Positions 36,796 to 48,849 of a stretch of 64,000 nt of DNA are shown piece after piece (within the stretch, counting starts at the first letter, position 1; every line of letters starts with the position of its first letter). The notes under the pieces were generated by a model. The model did not search any database, was not told the origin of the DNA, and was given only the letters and a program-made list of their open reading frames with translations. A program made the position numbers and the translations under genes. The stretch comes from Ramazzottius varieornatus (lineage: Eukaryota; Tardigrada; Eutardigrada; Parachela; Ramazzottiidae), in contig BDGG01000003.1 of assembly GCA_001949185.1 (NCBI GenBank), positions 1,631,270 through 1,695,269 on the forward strand. The letters run 5' to 3'.

Positions 36796-39700
36796 GTTTA
36801 ATGGTATCCTCACTGTGTAAGTCCGCATATCCACCGATACAACAGATCCATAAAAGGGGGTTGGTCAGCCATCCGAATAAAACAGGTTTTACAGGATCCT
36901 GATAGCAAACCACGAAATATTTCCATAACAAACGAAGATCTATCGATGAAATAACCGCGACGTTTGGATAAATGCTTCGCGTCCAGTGCTGACATTGCGG
37001 TTTCGATACGTTTATGCCGGCGTGGGAAATCAGATCGGACATAAGTGGATGTGACATCATCAAACAAGAAGTATCGATAAGACTTTTACCGACAGAGAAA
37101 CAGATAAGATACTGTATTCTCTTACTGTCTTAAAATGTAATTTATCAGTGTGAGCGTAAACAAACCAAGCTCTCTGGTGCAAAATCCGAATTTTATTGTG
37201 GTTGGGAATTTATTTGCCAAACACTTAAGAACGGTTATCGCATGCCCCGCCAACGTAACGGAGCATGATGTTTGCAGTCTACTGTAATTTCTCTGCTAGA
37301 TCTGTAAATAGCCACCATGTGACGATGTGTTCATCCAACGGGGTGATTCAGGGAAGGACCTTGGTCTTTCAAGTCTGATTCAAAACTCTGAGCTGTTGAA
37401 AAAGTTAACCTGCAACAAAACCGTGTCACGACTGCGCCGACTCTATCTATTCTGCCAATCAAACGATCAGACTTTCTGCTTAAAAACGCATTTCAGTTCT
37501 GAATAATCTACTGGGTGACTCGACTCGTAAGGGAGCTTTTTCATGCGGAAAAAAATTTTGTACGTGTTGTCAAAATTTACTCAGTCGGCCGGGATCGCCT
37601 TGTACAGGTCGTGCGGCTCCCTGAAATTCTCTTCCACGAAAACGCGGTAGATAAGTACGCACTATTCGGGAAGATGGCAGCAATCCCTTCCATGACATAA
37701 TATGCATTCTGAGTGCGCATAGCATCGGATGATCGGAACCATACCGTTTTCTTTTGCTATATACGCCGTAGTTTCAACCGTGAAGATCGTAGCACCGGCG
37801 GTAGCGACCCACCTGTTTAAGAGTTGCCGCAAGCCATCCGCCGACCAAAAGCGGGGAGTAGCTTCAAACCAGTCTTTTCCTAATTGTCTGGGAAGGAACA
37901 GCTTGCAGGTGATATATCGGGCGGAATCTCTTGCAGGTAATGGGAGCTAGGAAGCGCGGAGCTTATGACAAGGTCAACACAAAATATTCGGATGTACTGC
38001 GGATCGCTGTGGGGGATGTCAGGATCTCCATTCTCCTTCCTATATACGTGGAAGGACAGTCAAAAAAACCGTTCGTCATGATTCTAGTGGAGTAGGTCCG
38101 AATGGTTAGACTTTGTGTATCTCGTGGAATTTCTTGCACTGCAAGCAAGATTGTGCCAGCGTCGAATTGAATCGCGTACGTGTACCCAACTTTTCACGAT
38201 ATTCCAATTACATGCGGATATCTTTGCACATGGAAAAGCTGTACACGCGCGACGAAATATTATGGGCCTGTAAAAATTACGGGCCGGGCGGAAAAGACGG
38301 CAAATTTACAATTTGTGTTCAAGTGAGAAACAGAAATCGGACAAATGACGTAACGTAGTGAAATTCAACCGTAGAAAATGTCAGGGACAGTGGCCATCAG
38401 TTGTTCAGCTGTTTACTCTAACGCTTTACCGCTGCTGTCGACTTTCTCCCGGAGAAGCCCTGGAACAGTTTGAACTGTTGAAGGTGTGCGTGTTCCGGTA
38501 GGATGGAGATCAAACTAGTAACTGCTCGGCCCAGTATCCAGCACGTACCTTGCAGAAGTCCAGCCTTCGATGTTGGTTTTTACTTGCAGCAAGAATCACC
38601 TGCCCGTGACGCCGTACATTACAACCAGATGCCCCGATGAATCTTCGGCATCGAGAAGGGTTCTGTTCTCGAGCTTTCTACCATGAGTTTCTACCGTCTC
38701 TACTGACATCAGTGTTCCTGCAAGCGATTAATCTCGTAGCATACCTGTACGAATGAGCTTTCCGGTCCATCCATCGTGTACTGAATTGGTGAAGCTTTGC
38801 CCTACTGAGAGAGCACGTGGAATCAGCCAATCTATGGACCTCACCTCCATCTTTTCGTTTCTTTTTTGCCGAGTGTTCCGTCGGGTTTGCCTTGTGCCGA
38901 AAGCGCAAACTGTGTAGATATAATAACCGTTGGTGACACCACCGCATTGCCAAAAGCTAAGCGAGTTTGGCTTCTTCACCTGTCACTTTTCCCATCGATA
39001 ACGCATCGTTTCGCATGTTTTGATAGTCATTCCAGGATTCTGGCCACGGAATAGACCTGGCTTTCCTGAAAAATACTGGAGAACTGCTCGAAAGTTGAAG
39101 GCACCAGTAAGCCTCCGCTCTTGGTACAGTCCGGAATGAAATTATGGTGCAGGAAACCACACTTGATCACAACAAGGTTCGTCTGACTATTTTAACACTT
39201 AAAAGACCAAGAGGGCACGCCGGTTGCTTGGCGCACCCCAAAAGCCTTGCAGAATGGCAACTGTTGAACCTTTTCGTTTCAAATTTTCGCGTTTACTTTC
39301 GGAAACTTTGTCGCTTCCAGTTAAAAAAGACGTGAATTGGCTAGCAACTTTCTGAAAAATTTGAGACTATTTCGTTTTTGACCAGATTGTGTCTTGAGTT
39401 GACAGACCAAATTTTTACTCAAGAGCTGGCTGACGGAAAGCCTCCTTAAAAATTGGACACAGAGCCAGTACATTGGTACCGTCTTAGACGCTCTAGTATG
39501 TTCTATACTGTGTGACCAGTGGTCAGAGCAAATTAAAAAGGTCAGGCACTTTGGTTCACTTAGTGGCGCATTTTACTCGAAAAATGCGAAGCGTACATGT
39601 GGTGACTGGCCCGATCTGACCCCACCCCATGATTTCAGCCAGTTAAAAATGGGGGACGGTGATCTACCCCCGTTGTACTCCCAGAGCTCGGAATTGCGTG

Positions 39701-40303
39701 GACTTTTAAGTGTTAAAGTCCGTATGGATCCAAAAACGATCGAGTACTCGGAAACCCGGGATACGTATAACGCACGTGCGGATAATACAACTCCACTTTG
39801 CGCTGTCGAATGCGTACAATAGCTATCAGACAAGCATCGTCGGAACGATTGAGTTATGGCAGTAATCAACCTCCGATATGAACTACTGTACTATGCCTAG
39901 TAATCCTCGGTACCTGTACCAGCAAATTGATAGAGATTGCTTTATCGGAGGATTCGCGAGTAATTGACGTCGACCTTCGAGACAGCAATAAAGTGCACAT
40001 ACCGGATCATGACCTCGAGCTTCAATTCCGAAGTCGATCTTTGTGTATACTGATACTGAAGGACATTTTTATTGGAAATATAATTCTTGGAACAATAAAC
40101 ATTATTGATTAGGCAGTAAGTATACGATTAGACACGACGGTACATCGTCATTTATCCCAAAGCGCAGTTCTGTAAACGCTTTCCGGGTCCGGAAGTGCAA
40201 GTTTTGAGCATTATATTCTGTAAAATCGTGCCCTGCGCTCCTGGAACTAATTAACTTTTGGGCAACGTAGACTGTCAACAAGACCAATCTGGTAATTACA
40301 ATT
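36796..40303. other. Gene-poor stretch upstream of MAM/LDLa gene
   Basis: About 3.5 kb, divergently flanked. No supported ORF. A half copy of the hairpin repeat (TTAGTGGCGCATTTT) lies near 39560 without a clear partner arm. Confidence 0.4.
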
Positions 40304-43300
40304 ATGGTACTACGGTCTCACTTTTTCGCGTCCCTACTTTTGGGCCTTCTCTTCTGCGGCTCCGGTGAGCTCGAATTCAATGAACTTACAGTAGTTCCTG
40401 GACCGCATGCCTGTGTCCTAACATTTTTGAAATACCTACCTGCTGTTTTACAGATGAATCAGCAGCGCATGATGAAACCACACCGGGAAGTACCACCAAG
40501 ATGCCAAAATGCCCTTCTGTACCATTCAACTGCACTTTCAGCGATAAGGCTACACCCCTATGCGTCTTCACTTCCTTGTCGGAAGATTCCGCCTGCAAGT
40601 GGCGTCAGAATGAGGGTCCAAGCCCAAATTTCCCCAACACTGGACCACCTTCAGGCCATATATCTAAGGATACCGCTGACGGTTATCTGTTATTTGAGTC
40701 TAATAAGTGCACTAAGACTGAAACTACAGCCACCATAACCACCAAAATCGACAATGCACAAATCGAAAAGCCATCGCAGTGTCTGAAATTTTATTACTTT
40801 ATGTATGGCGGCCCGAATTCTCTCGATGTCACCGTCAAGTTTAAAACCGGCGAGTACTGTAACTGCGACGCACTAAGCCAACGTGTACCTACGTACTCTC
40901 CGTGTGAACAATCTGTTTTCCAGGAGTAGAAAGAAAAGAGTTCCACCGAGAAGGAAATCAAGGCCGCCGTTGGTTTCCGGCCTATGTTACAATCGACAAT
41001 CCACAAAATGAAACCTACAAGCTATCTTTTACTGCGAAAGCAAGAGACAATATTGTTCACTCGGAAACGAATCTGGGAGACATTGCGATAGATGACATCG
41101 ATTTTAGCGATGGTGGCTGTAAAGCCACCAAGGACCTGTGTGATTTTGAAAGCGGCAACCTGTGCGGCTTCACTTCAGATACTTCAGCGACTGGTGCAAA
41201 CGTCGCATGGACCTTGACAAAAGCGGGAAACTTGAGTGCGTCTTTCGGAAAGATCAAGACCGACCATACGTTCCAAACTTCTGAAGGTAACTCGTGGTGT
41301 GACAAACAACTGCGCGACTTGAACAACTTCCTCAAGCTCAGAGTTTCATCCGTTTGTTCTGTTTTGTCTCCAGGTCATGTTGCCTCTTGCGAGATCAAAG
41401 GAGATGAAGTTGCCCGACTTGTCAGCGAACTGGTTAACACTACGGAGACCAAGAATTATCATATTACGTTCTGGTATCAGATTGTCTCGCTGGGGCAGAT
41501 GAGCCTGCGGGTCAATTACATCACCGGGGATTCCCTACCAGCACCTATTCAATGGGATGAAACTATCCCAATATGGTCTATCAACAACACCTTTTCGCCC
41601 TACGCTGGATGGAACTTTGCTTCAGTCATAGTCCTCGCAGCTGGTGAAGGTCGGGCAGATAAGCTTGTCTACGCTTTTGAAGCCTCAGAGAGTGTTCGCG
41701 AGGGAGGTCGCGAGCAAGTATACAGTTTTGTACTGGACGACATCACCGTAGTGATCAGTGATGACGACCCGTACAACCCCCCCAACTGTGACTTCGAAAA
41801 CGGCGAGTGCGGATGGACTGCAGCGGGACCAAACAACAACATCGGGAATAACTGGGTGAATTTCAAGGCCGAATACAACCTTGGAGAATATGGACCTTAT
41901 GCCGACCACACCAGAAATTCTTCTAAAGGTATGTGATCCTTGCGACCAGAATTATTACACGCACCGTTTCACGTTTTAGAGTGCCGGCCTATTTCTAGGC
42001 CATTTCATGATGTTCAGTTCGGACTACGAGTCAAACCCCGGAGCGGTTCAGAAAGGGTCGCTCTGGTCGCCGAAGGTATCTCGGCCTAGGTCGGCCACCG
42101 TTTGCTTTTCTTTCTGGCATTACACGTACAAAGACCGTGGAGCTAACATGGACCTCAGCTTGACACTGCATGAGCCGGCTCTTGGTGCATCAGCCGGAAA
42201 CCGGACGCTGATCCAGCTTACTGACCCGCCGCAAAATCGATGGACTTTCGTGAATGTTTCATTCGAAGCCAGAGGAGACTACCAAGTTGTGTTCGACAGT
42301 AGCTTCTTCAACGCCTCCAGAGGCAACGTAATTGGTAAGAGTTACGCCCACCCGCGACACTCCGGTAAAGTGCTTGGTTTTTCGTGTCCTAAAAACCGGG
42401 ACGTCGGCAGATGGACTGAGCGTTATCGCTATCTCAAGTGGCGCGCGTTCCCATTGTTTGGGCTGGAGGTGTGCGTCGTTTCGGAGAACGATCACGGTCA
42501 AGTCATTTCCCGACTTCCGAGCTTAACACTGTGGCCCTTAATATTGTCCCTTAACGAAACTTGCTCGATTCAGTTGAGTGATCGAGTGCTACTCTTTACA
42601 GCACTGGATGACTTCCAGGACAAAGAAGGTGCTTGTGATGTCCACTCTGGAACCTTCAAATGCACCAACGGCGATGCAATACCCTATGCGGAAGTGTGTA
42701 ACGGACGGTACGACTGCAGGAAGTCAGGTTCGAACGATGATACTAGCGATGAACTGATGTGCGGGAATTTTACTTCCTTGTCGGCAAACCATACCGACGC
42801 TGTCCTTAACATCACAAGTGCAACTGGCTACTTTATAACTAGCCCCACCAACTTTAAGTGGGTCTACACCCCTCACTGCGACACTAGTGACACCACGGAG
42901 GACTGTCGGTACCCGACATCTGGGCATAACGATACGTTCAACCTGGGGTATTTCAAAGCCGACTTTGCTGATTCGCCCAACGCAACATCGACTTATACCT
43001 ACCTCCATAGCCCGACAATCCATCGCCTGTTTTCCACAACCAGCCTGTCATTCTGGTATAATATCTACACGCCTAGACCGGAAAACCATAGTGATACGGG
43101 TGCATTGATCGTGTCACTGCAGATGATTTCCACCAAGACAAGCATAGCGTTGGTCGATGTCACAGCCATTAATGACAGTGATCAACCATTGTCACACTGG
43201 CAGCATCATAATGTGACGGTTGGGCGTATAGAAGGAGAGTTTCACTTCCTGTTCCAAGCAAGAAAAGCACGGATTCACCAAGGTTTCATTGCGATCGACG

Positions 43301-45955
43301 AGATTCTGATTGAGGATCGCATGTTACCGGTACCCGACCCTGCCGACGAGATTGCATGCAAGAATAAAACGCTGTGGCATTGTGACGTGACGCGTATCTG
43401 TATTGAGCAAGACAAGAGGTGCGACTTCACGGATGATTGTGGTGAACGGGAAGACGAGAGCGAGACAGACTGTCAGAAGACTCATCCTTTCCGGTGTAGC
43501 TTTGACGATGAATCCTTATGCGGGTTTTGGAAAAACGATCATCCGAAATCTGATGTGCGATGGATACACACTGCGTCTCGCACACCGACTGGTACGTTTC
43601 ATTTGGGGACTTCGGCGAATGAATCCACTCAGATCGTTTTCCAAGCGGCGCAGGTTTCCATTGTTATTGGCTGAGGCCGTGCGCCACTGGGAAAAACGAT
43701 CCAGGTGAATTCAATTGCTGACCGTCCGTTTCTTCATATCAGGTGCGGAAGTATGACTTGTTACTCCTCCGACGAGAATCTTCAAAAATTTCTCCTGACT
43801 TCGAACCTCGGAAATTTTGATCAGTTATCCACCCATACTAGCAAGGTACATTCATTTTTATGGCGTCGTGTTCGTGCCTTTACTGTAGCAGTATGGGGAA
43901 GATAAAAGATAAACTCTCCGCAGCCATTTTTTGCAGCCTCTCTGGAGAAAATGTTTCTCTCACTGGAGGTGCTCTAATTTTGCGATATGGTGATGGTCCG
44001 TCAGGATAGGATCCTGACTTTTTGGTGTCAGAAGAAGAGTTTCCAGTTTCACCTCCTGCAGTTTTGCGGAAGCGTTTTGAACAGTGTGCACTCTAGAGCT
44101 GACTTGCAACAGTAGTGCTCTGAGTTAACTGAATAATTTCGTTCAGTGAACGACAATTGTTTTTATCATTTTTACCCGTTCCAGAGAGGTCTAGTCCACA
44201 GTTATCGCTATGCTGGGCAGAACGATTTACAGCGCTTTACACTATAAGATAGCAACCAGACAGTGACCGTAGTTTGCCTTTGGTGCCGCTCGCGATTCGA
44301 TATTTTCTGCGGCATTTCCGCTGTTTCGAGACATTTCAATTTTTGCTTCAGAATGTCTTAAAAAGTCCATTCTTTGTCACCGGTAACAACGTGACTTGGG
44401 GATCGGTTCGCTGTCATTCAGGAATTTGAGGTTATGGAAAGCCAAATTCTGCGTTCATCGTAAGGTGCGCGAGGTAAACGGGGAATCCGATTCCACAACT
44501 GTTTTGTCTTCCCGTTTTGTCCGGATGTCCAGCAAAGATTTAGTTAGACACCTTAGAGCCTCATTGCCAGTTGCAAGATTTTACCAGAGTTCGGGGAGAA
44601 TCGGATTCAACAGACTCCCCGAGCCTGTTATTGTCCAACGGCAGTTTCGGTCTTCCGTAAAGGGTGACTTCCGACCTAGAAATCTCCAGAGCTGAGAAGA
44701 ATTACCCAGCCTCAACGGTTTAGCTAATGGCTTCTATATCAAGAGAAACAAAGCATATCTTCGCGCCTGTGTGGGATGCGCTGAAGCCTTGAGAAAATTC
44801 GAACAGATGAATCACTTCAGATTTTGGCTATCCATGATTCCGAAAAAAACATGCCTGCCCTACCCCGGAGCTGAAAAACTTGGGTTAATGGAACGCCAAA
44901 CGATAGCTAGGAGTTGACAAAGTGACTGGGAAAAAGGCGCAGGACAAAACGACAAGGGGGAGTGTAACTATGAATTTTTGAAGTTAGGGTTTTCAAGGAG
45001 TAACAAGTCATACTTCCGCACCTGATACGTATACTGTAGCCGAGTACGTAGTCGAACTGTCACAGGAAATTTTCTCTGTTTTGCAGCGTATTCAGGGCCG
45101 TTGCGAGACCATACTACCGGGCTAAAGGGTGGCGGTTACATCCATGCGCCTTCCGTTAACGGCAGTGTTCTGGAACGACACAAAGCCGTACTTTACAGTC
45201 CCGTCTTCGCCTCTACAGAGGAGAACGGTCATTGCTGGATGCGCTTCTACTATCACATGTTCGGCGAGCATATGGGATCTCTGGAAGTGATCACCGGGAT
45301 AGAAAGCTCGCCCAACTTCTCGTCTCCACTATTCAACGCAAGAGGCAATCACGGTGACCACTGGCTTCGAGGTTCCGTGAACCTTGTCAGCTCAGCGCCT
45401 TTCCGTGTAGCTTTCATCGCTACAGTTGGAGGCGTCAGAAGCGACCTTGTACGTCTCCAAAACAGCTTCTTGAGTAGCACAGAATGCAGCCAAAAGCGCT
45501 TAGAACTTTCTTCGTAGGCACTGGACGATATTTCTTTTAGTCCAAAATGTCGGCTGTATGACACCTCGACAGTTCCGACGCTTCTTCCGGTAACTAGTAC
45601 AAGTCGTCCAATCGATCTTTCAAGTGCAAGACCCGGTACAACCATACAACCAACTTCGACAAATCCAGCTACGGGTTATACCGTAACAGATAGTGTCAAG
45701 TCGACGGTTTCTTCAGATACCACGAGCTCGAACCCTGCTACCCCTCCGGTGGAGCAGGTACCCTATGGACTCGGAGGCGGCGCCATCGCCGGTATCGTGA
45801 TAGGGCTTCTAATTGTCCTGGCGGGAGGCTTTGTTCTGTTGGTCCTTTACAGCAGGAAAGGTACCTCGGGGTCCATTATGCCTAGAGGTGTCTGGAGCAG
45901 GGACAGGAGTACTAACTACGAGGAGTTTACCGACACAGAAAATCTGGAACTCTGA
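40304..45955 (+). CDS. MAM and LDL-receptor class A domain membrane protein
   Basis: Large type I surface protein, probably adhesive or receptor-like. Eight exons join in phase: 40304-40364, 40454-40882, 40924-41286, 41374-41928, 41999-42334, 42602-43591, 45087-45448 and 45518-45955 (1177 aa). Exon 1 is a signal peptide (MVLRSHFFASLLLGLLFCGSG). MAM-type modules follow, with landmarks CDFESGNLCGF, CDFENGECGW, AIDDIDF and VIALDDFQ. An LDLa repeat (FKCTNGDAIPYAEVCNGRYD ... SDELMC) comes next, then a further MAM, a second LDLa (CIEQDKRCDFTDDC) and a final MAM (CSFDDESLCGFWKND ... ALDDISFSP). A Thr/Ser/Pro stalk precedes one membrane helix (AGIVIGLLIVLAGGFVLLVL) and a tail of about 40 residues. 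Two introns carry hairpin repeats; one of them is stop-free and a multiple of three. The 40882 donor is the least certain boundary. Confidence 0.88.
42403..42514. repeat. Full-length hairpin repeat in MAM gene intron 5
   Basis: 112-bp element from GTCGGCAGATGGACTGAG to CAAGTCATTTCCCGAC, core CTCAAGTGGCGCGCG / GTGCGTCG, with both ATCG arms. It lies in the intron 42335-42601. Confidence 0.9.
43612..43719. repeat. Hairpin repeat copy in MAM gene intron 6
   Basis: Arms GGCGAATGAATCCACTCAG and AGGTGAATTCAATT, inner AGATCGTTTTCCAAG / GGGAAAAACGATC and core GCGGCGCAGG / CGTGCGCCAC. The loop contains TTGTTATTGGCTG. Confidence 0.92.
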
Positions 45956-46556
45956 TTTATTGACTCTGCATTTAAATTCACTTCACGTATGGAAACTGGA
46001 AAGTTGTCTTAGTTCATTGATGGTGAAAGATAGTACGGAACGATGGTGAACGATACTACTTCAAAAGTCGTTCGGATAATATGGTCATGATAAATGAGAC
46101 GTGGGCAAATGGACTCAACTAAATCGCCATCTTAAGAGGCGCACCTTTTCGTCCTTATCGACTGGAAATGTGCGCCACTCCAGAAGCGACCTGGCTTAGT
46201 TCATTTCCCACGCCTCAAAACGGGAAAGCAACGGATTAAATCACAAGCTTTGTACAAAGACCTCTATAACAGTGAGAGGCACAAAATAACCGTAGGGCAT
46301 CGTTGAACTGAAACACAAAAATGTAACGGTACAATGCGATGAAGTAAAACGTAAAGCTGCCTCAGCGTATGTGTTACAGCACCAGGAACCGACTTTGGCC
46401 ACTAGAAAAGTAATCATAAATTCCGTCGAGGTTTTTTTAAGTTATCTCTGGTCGGAGTGGCTCTCGTGCATGTTCTTCCGTGTCCACACTACAAGGAGAC
46501 GGATTTCAAGAAAAGGTAAAGAAGGAAGGAAAAGGGTACGGAGCACGGACTTACAC
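45956..46556. other. Spacer between MAM gene and ZDHHC gene
   Basis: About 0.6 kb between convergent 3' ends. It holds one hairpin repeat (annotated) and no supported ORF. Confidence 0.5.
46101..46211. repeat. Full-length hairpin repeat, the clear intergenic copy
   Basis: 111-bp element from GTGGGCAAATGGACT to AGTTCATTTCCCAC, core AGAGGCGCACC / TGTGCGCCACTC. This is the only well-preserved copy I find outside an intron, about 150 nt past the MAM gene stop, so it may lie in that gene's 3' UTR. Confidence 0.92.
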
Positions 46557-48200
46557 TTACACCGAATACTGATAGGGCTTGTCACGCCCTGCGAAGCGTG
46601 GCGCCACCACCGGACACAACCACCAGATCGAACACTGGTCCCCGAAAACCACACGTAAACCGTGAAACCGTTTCCGGCGCTGCCAAGTCCGCTCTTTGGA
46701 ACTCTGAAGCTGCTCGATTCCCTGCAACAAGACAACGTCAGTCCTTCATTGCTTATCATCAGAACACGAAAACAACCGGTTGATCCGGTGGATTACACAG
46801 CTTACAGTTTCATCGTTCCAGATGGCGCAAAATTGTGTACAAAACATGATAGTGGTAAAAAGAAAGAACAAGAGTCCTTCGAACAGAAGGAAGATCAATA
46901 AAATTATGGATGTTGGCGGATTCATGGCACTGCATCCTGCAACCAAAGAGATCAAACCTAGAAGAACGAGAAATTTCTCCACGGGACAGTCATGGTTTCT
47001 TACCAGCGAACTCCTTGTCAACACACAAGACGAACTGATGTATGGTGAGGATGATAGCATGAAGCGAAAGACTTGCAATGTACAGCTGTAAAAGTTACAC
47101 CACGTTAGAACACTTTTTCAGAAATTCCAGTGGAATACCCAACGGAGACCCCGATACATTTCCTCGTCTCACCGTGAAAAGCACAAAGTATTTTTGATTA
47201 TTTTCTCCCACGCAGTTGTTCACCTGTTGAAAAAACACATTAAGAAATATTGTTATTAGTAATCAAATAAAAAAAGAGCGAGACACAAAAGCAGCTCGTG
47301 TACGGCGTACCCAAGGGCAATGATGGTCCATCTTCCTCACGCAACGTTTGCAGATGCTACGAAACGGGCATGTTTTCAAAACTGTTTCCGAATCGGACAA
47401 CCACTAGCCTATAATCTTCTGCTCGATTAATCCCTCCTTAGATTGAAGCGGGTATGAAGAAAAGGCTCAGCCAGGAACCGCTGAGCAAGGATTTTCAAGG
47501 AAGTACTGTTACCTGCAATGATGTGCGCGCTCTGGCTTGATACATACGCACTTCGGGCAGCGCATGATCACCGTTCCCGGAGCCAGCTCCAGCTCCCTTA
47601 TTCTCTCATCCGTTGCGGTGTTTTTCTGCACAATTCCCTGAAACAAAAAACGAGTTCATGACCGCAGGGAAAGTCAGCTGGAAGTGGAACCAGAACAAAC
47701 AGATTCGAACAGTTGCACGCAGGTGCGTGACGCGATCTGCGCAGCATCTTGCGACCCGGGTCAAGTCACGCGAAAACGGCAGCGAACCCCTAGTTTTTTA
47801 CCAGCTGTCGCATTACGACACGCGCGAGTATCCGAACAATTCGTCGCCATCAGAGTTCATGTGCATATTCACCACTTACTGGCTCGCTCATGACTGTTCG
47901 GACATGAGAAACCACAGCGAGGAGCACTAATCCATTGAAGAGGATCCCGTTACACCAAGCAAAGTAGATGGCAGCGCGGGCTATGGCAGAGTTGATGATA
48001 ACGACATTTACGGCGAAGATGGCATATGCGATTAGTAGCCAGGTGAAGATACAGCAAACGATCCCGCAGGAATCACGAACAAACCAGTAGCGTCCAAAGC
48101 AGAGGTTGTTCCCATAATCTACACGGCTCCACTGTGTGGACTTCCGTCCGACAGAGATGAATACCTCGTTGTCGCGTGGAGGACGGGAAGGTGCATCCAT
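46557..48200 (-). CDS. ZDHHC3: DHHC palmitoyltransferase, ZDHHC3/7 (GODZ) type
   Basis: S-acyltransferase that attaches palmitate to cysteines of membrane proteins, typically at the Golgi. Seven exons join in phase: 47880-48200, 47513-47637, 47311-47356, 47173-47223, 47004-47085, 46806-46936 and 46557-46721 (306 aa, close to vertebrate ZDHHC3). TM1-TM2 follow [20 protein letters not shown]. The zinc-binding CRD reads [15 protein letters not shown] then [16 protein letters not shown], with the catalytic DHHC, and continues [19 protein letters not shown]3-TM4 follow ([40 protein letters not shown]). The end GIEQLQ ... DKPYQYSV matches the ZDHHC3/7 C-terminus (PYQYxV). A 46-nt exon supplies the DHHC motif itself. 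ZDHHC3 and ZDHHC7 cannot be separated here. Confidence 0.95.
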
Positions 48201-48849
48201 CTTGCCCTACAGCCTAAGCCTGTAAGCCACAACGGTGAACATGCGCACAGGCTTCTCAGTGCCGTCACATGCGACTTTCCTTCTCAACCACGTAGCTTGT
48301 TGGCAGCTACATCCACGCACATGTATGCCATCCGTAAGCGATTACCCGAGAGGGAAGAAAGTAGATTTGAAATGAAACGGGAATCGAAGGATACGCCAAC
48401 AAACAGCGACACTCACTTTGACGTCATTCGCGAAGTTCAATCCATGAAGCAGTACGATAAGGCTGTGACTGTGAGTCAGGGTTTACTCTCAGAAGGTCAG
48501 GGGGAATCCCGTGATCCGAGTTCGCCCCGGCGTTGTTCTGTATGGTGGTCATGCGAACGTTCTTTACTCGTTACAGACTTCTCGCTCGTTCAAAAAGCCC
48601 GCAGAGCATTCCATAGAGAAAACATTTCTCGGTGAAGTCGAAAACGCGTTTAGGTTACTTGCAGGCAGTATGAAACGCAGAAGGCTAAAACAGGAACTCC
48701 GAGGAACCACAGTGGGACCGAGGCGAAGCTTGCTAGCAGGGATAACAAATGACAAGCGCCCGTAAGAGGCATTGTCCTGATTTTCGGTTACTTATCAGTG
48801 CCATGCAGAACTGAAGTGCTCAAACGGAAAACCAAACTAAGGGCGAGAG
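48201..48849. other. Spacer upstream of ZDHHC gene
   Basis: About 0.65 kb between the start of ZDHHC and the end of the fucosyltransferase, both on the minus strand. No supported ORF or repeat; it should contain the ZDHHC promoter. Confidence 0.45.

Noticed and set aside
32341-38300. 15-mer GGCGGAAAAGACGGC present twice about 6 kb apart
   Set aside because: Flanks align only weakly; two copies are not enough to define a repeat family.
46590-46610. GTGGCGCCAC motif resembling the hairpin core
   Set aside because: It lies in the last ZDHHC coding exon, has no arms and no loop, and is coincidental.
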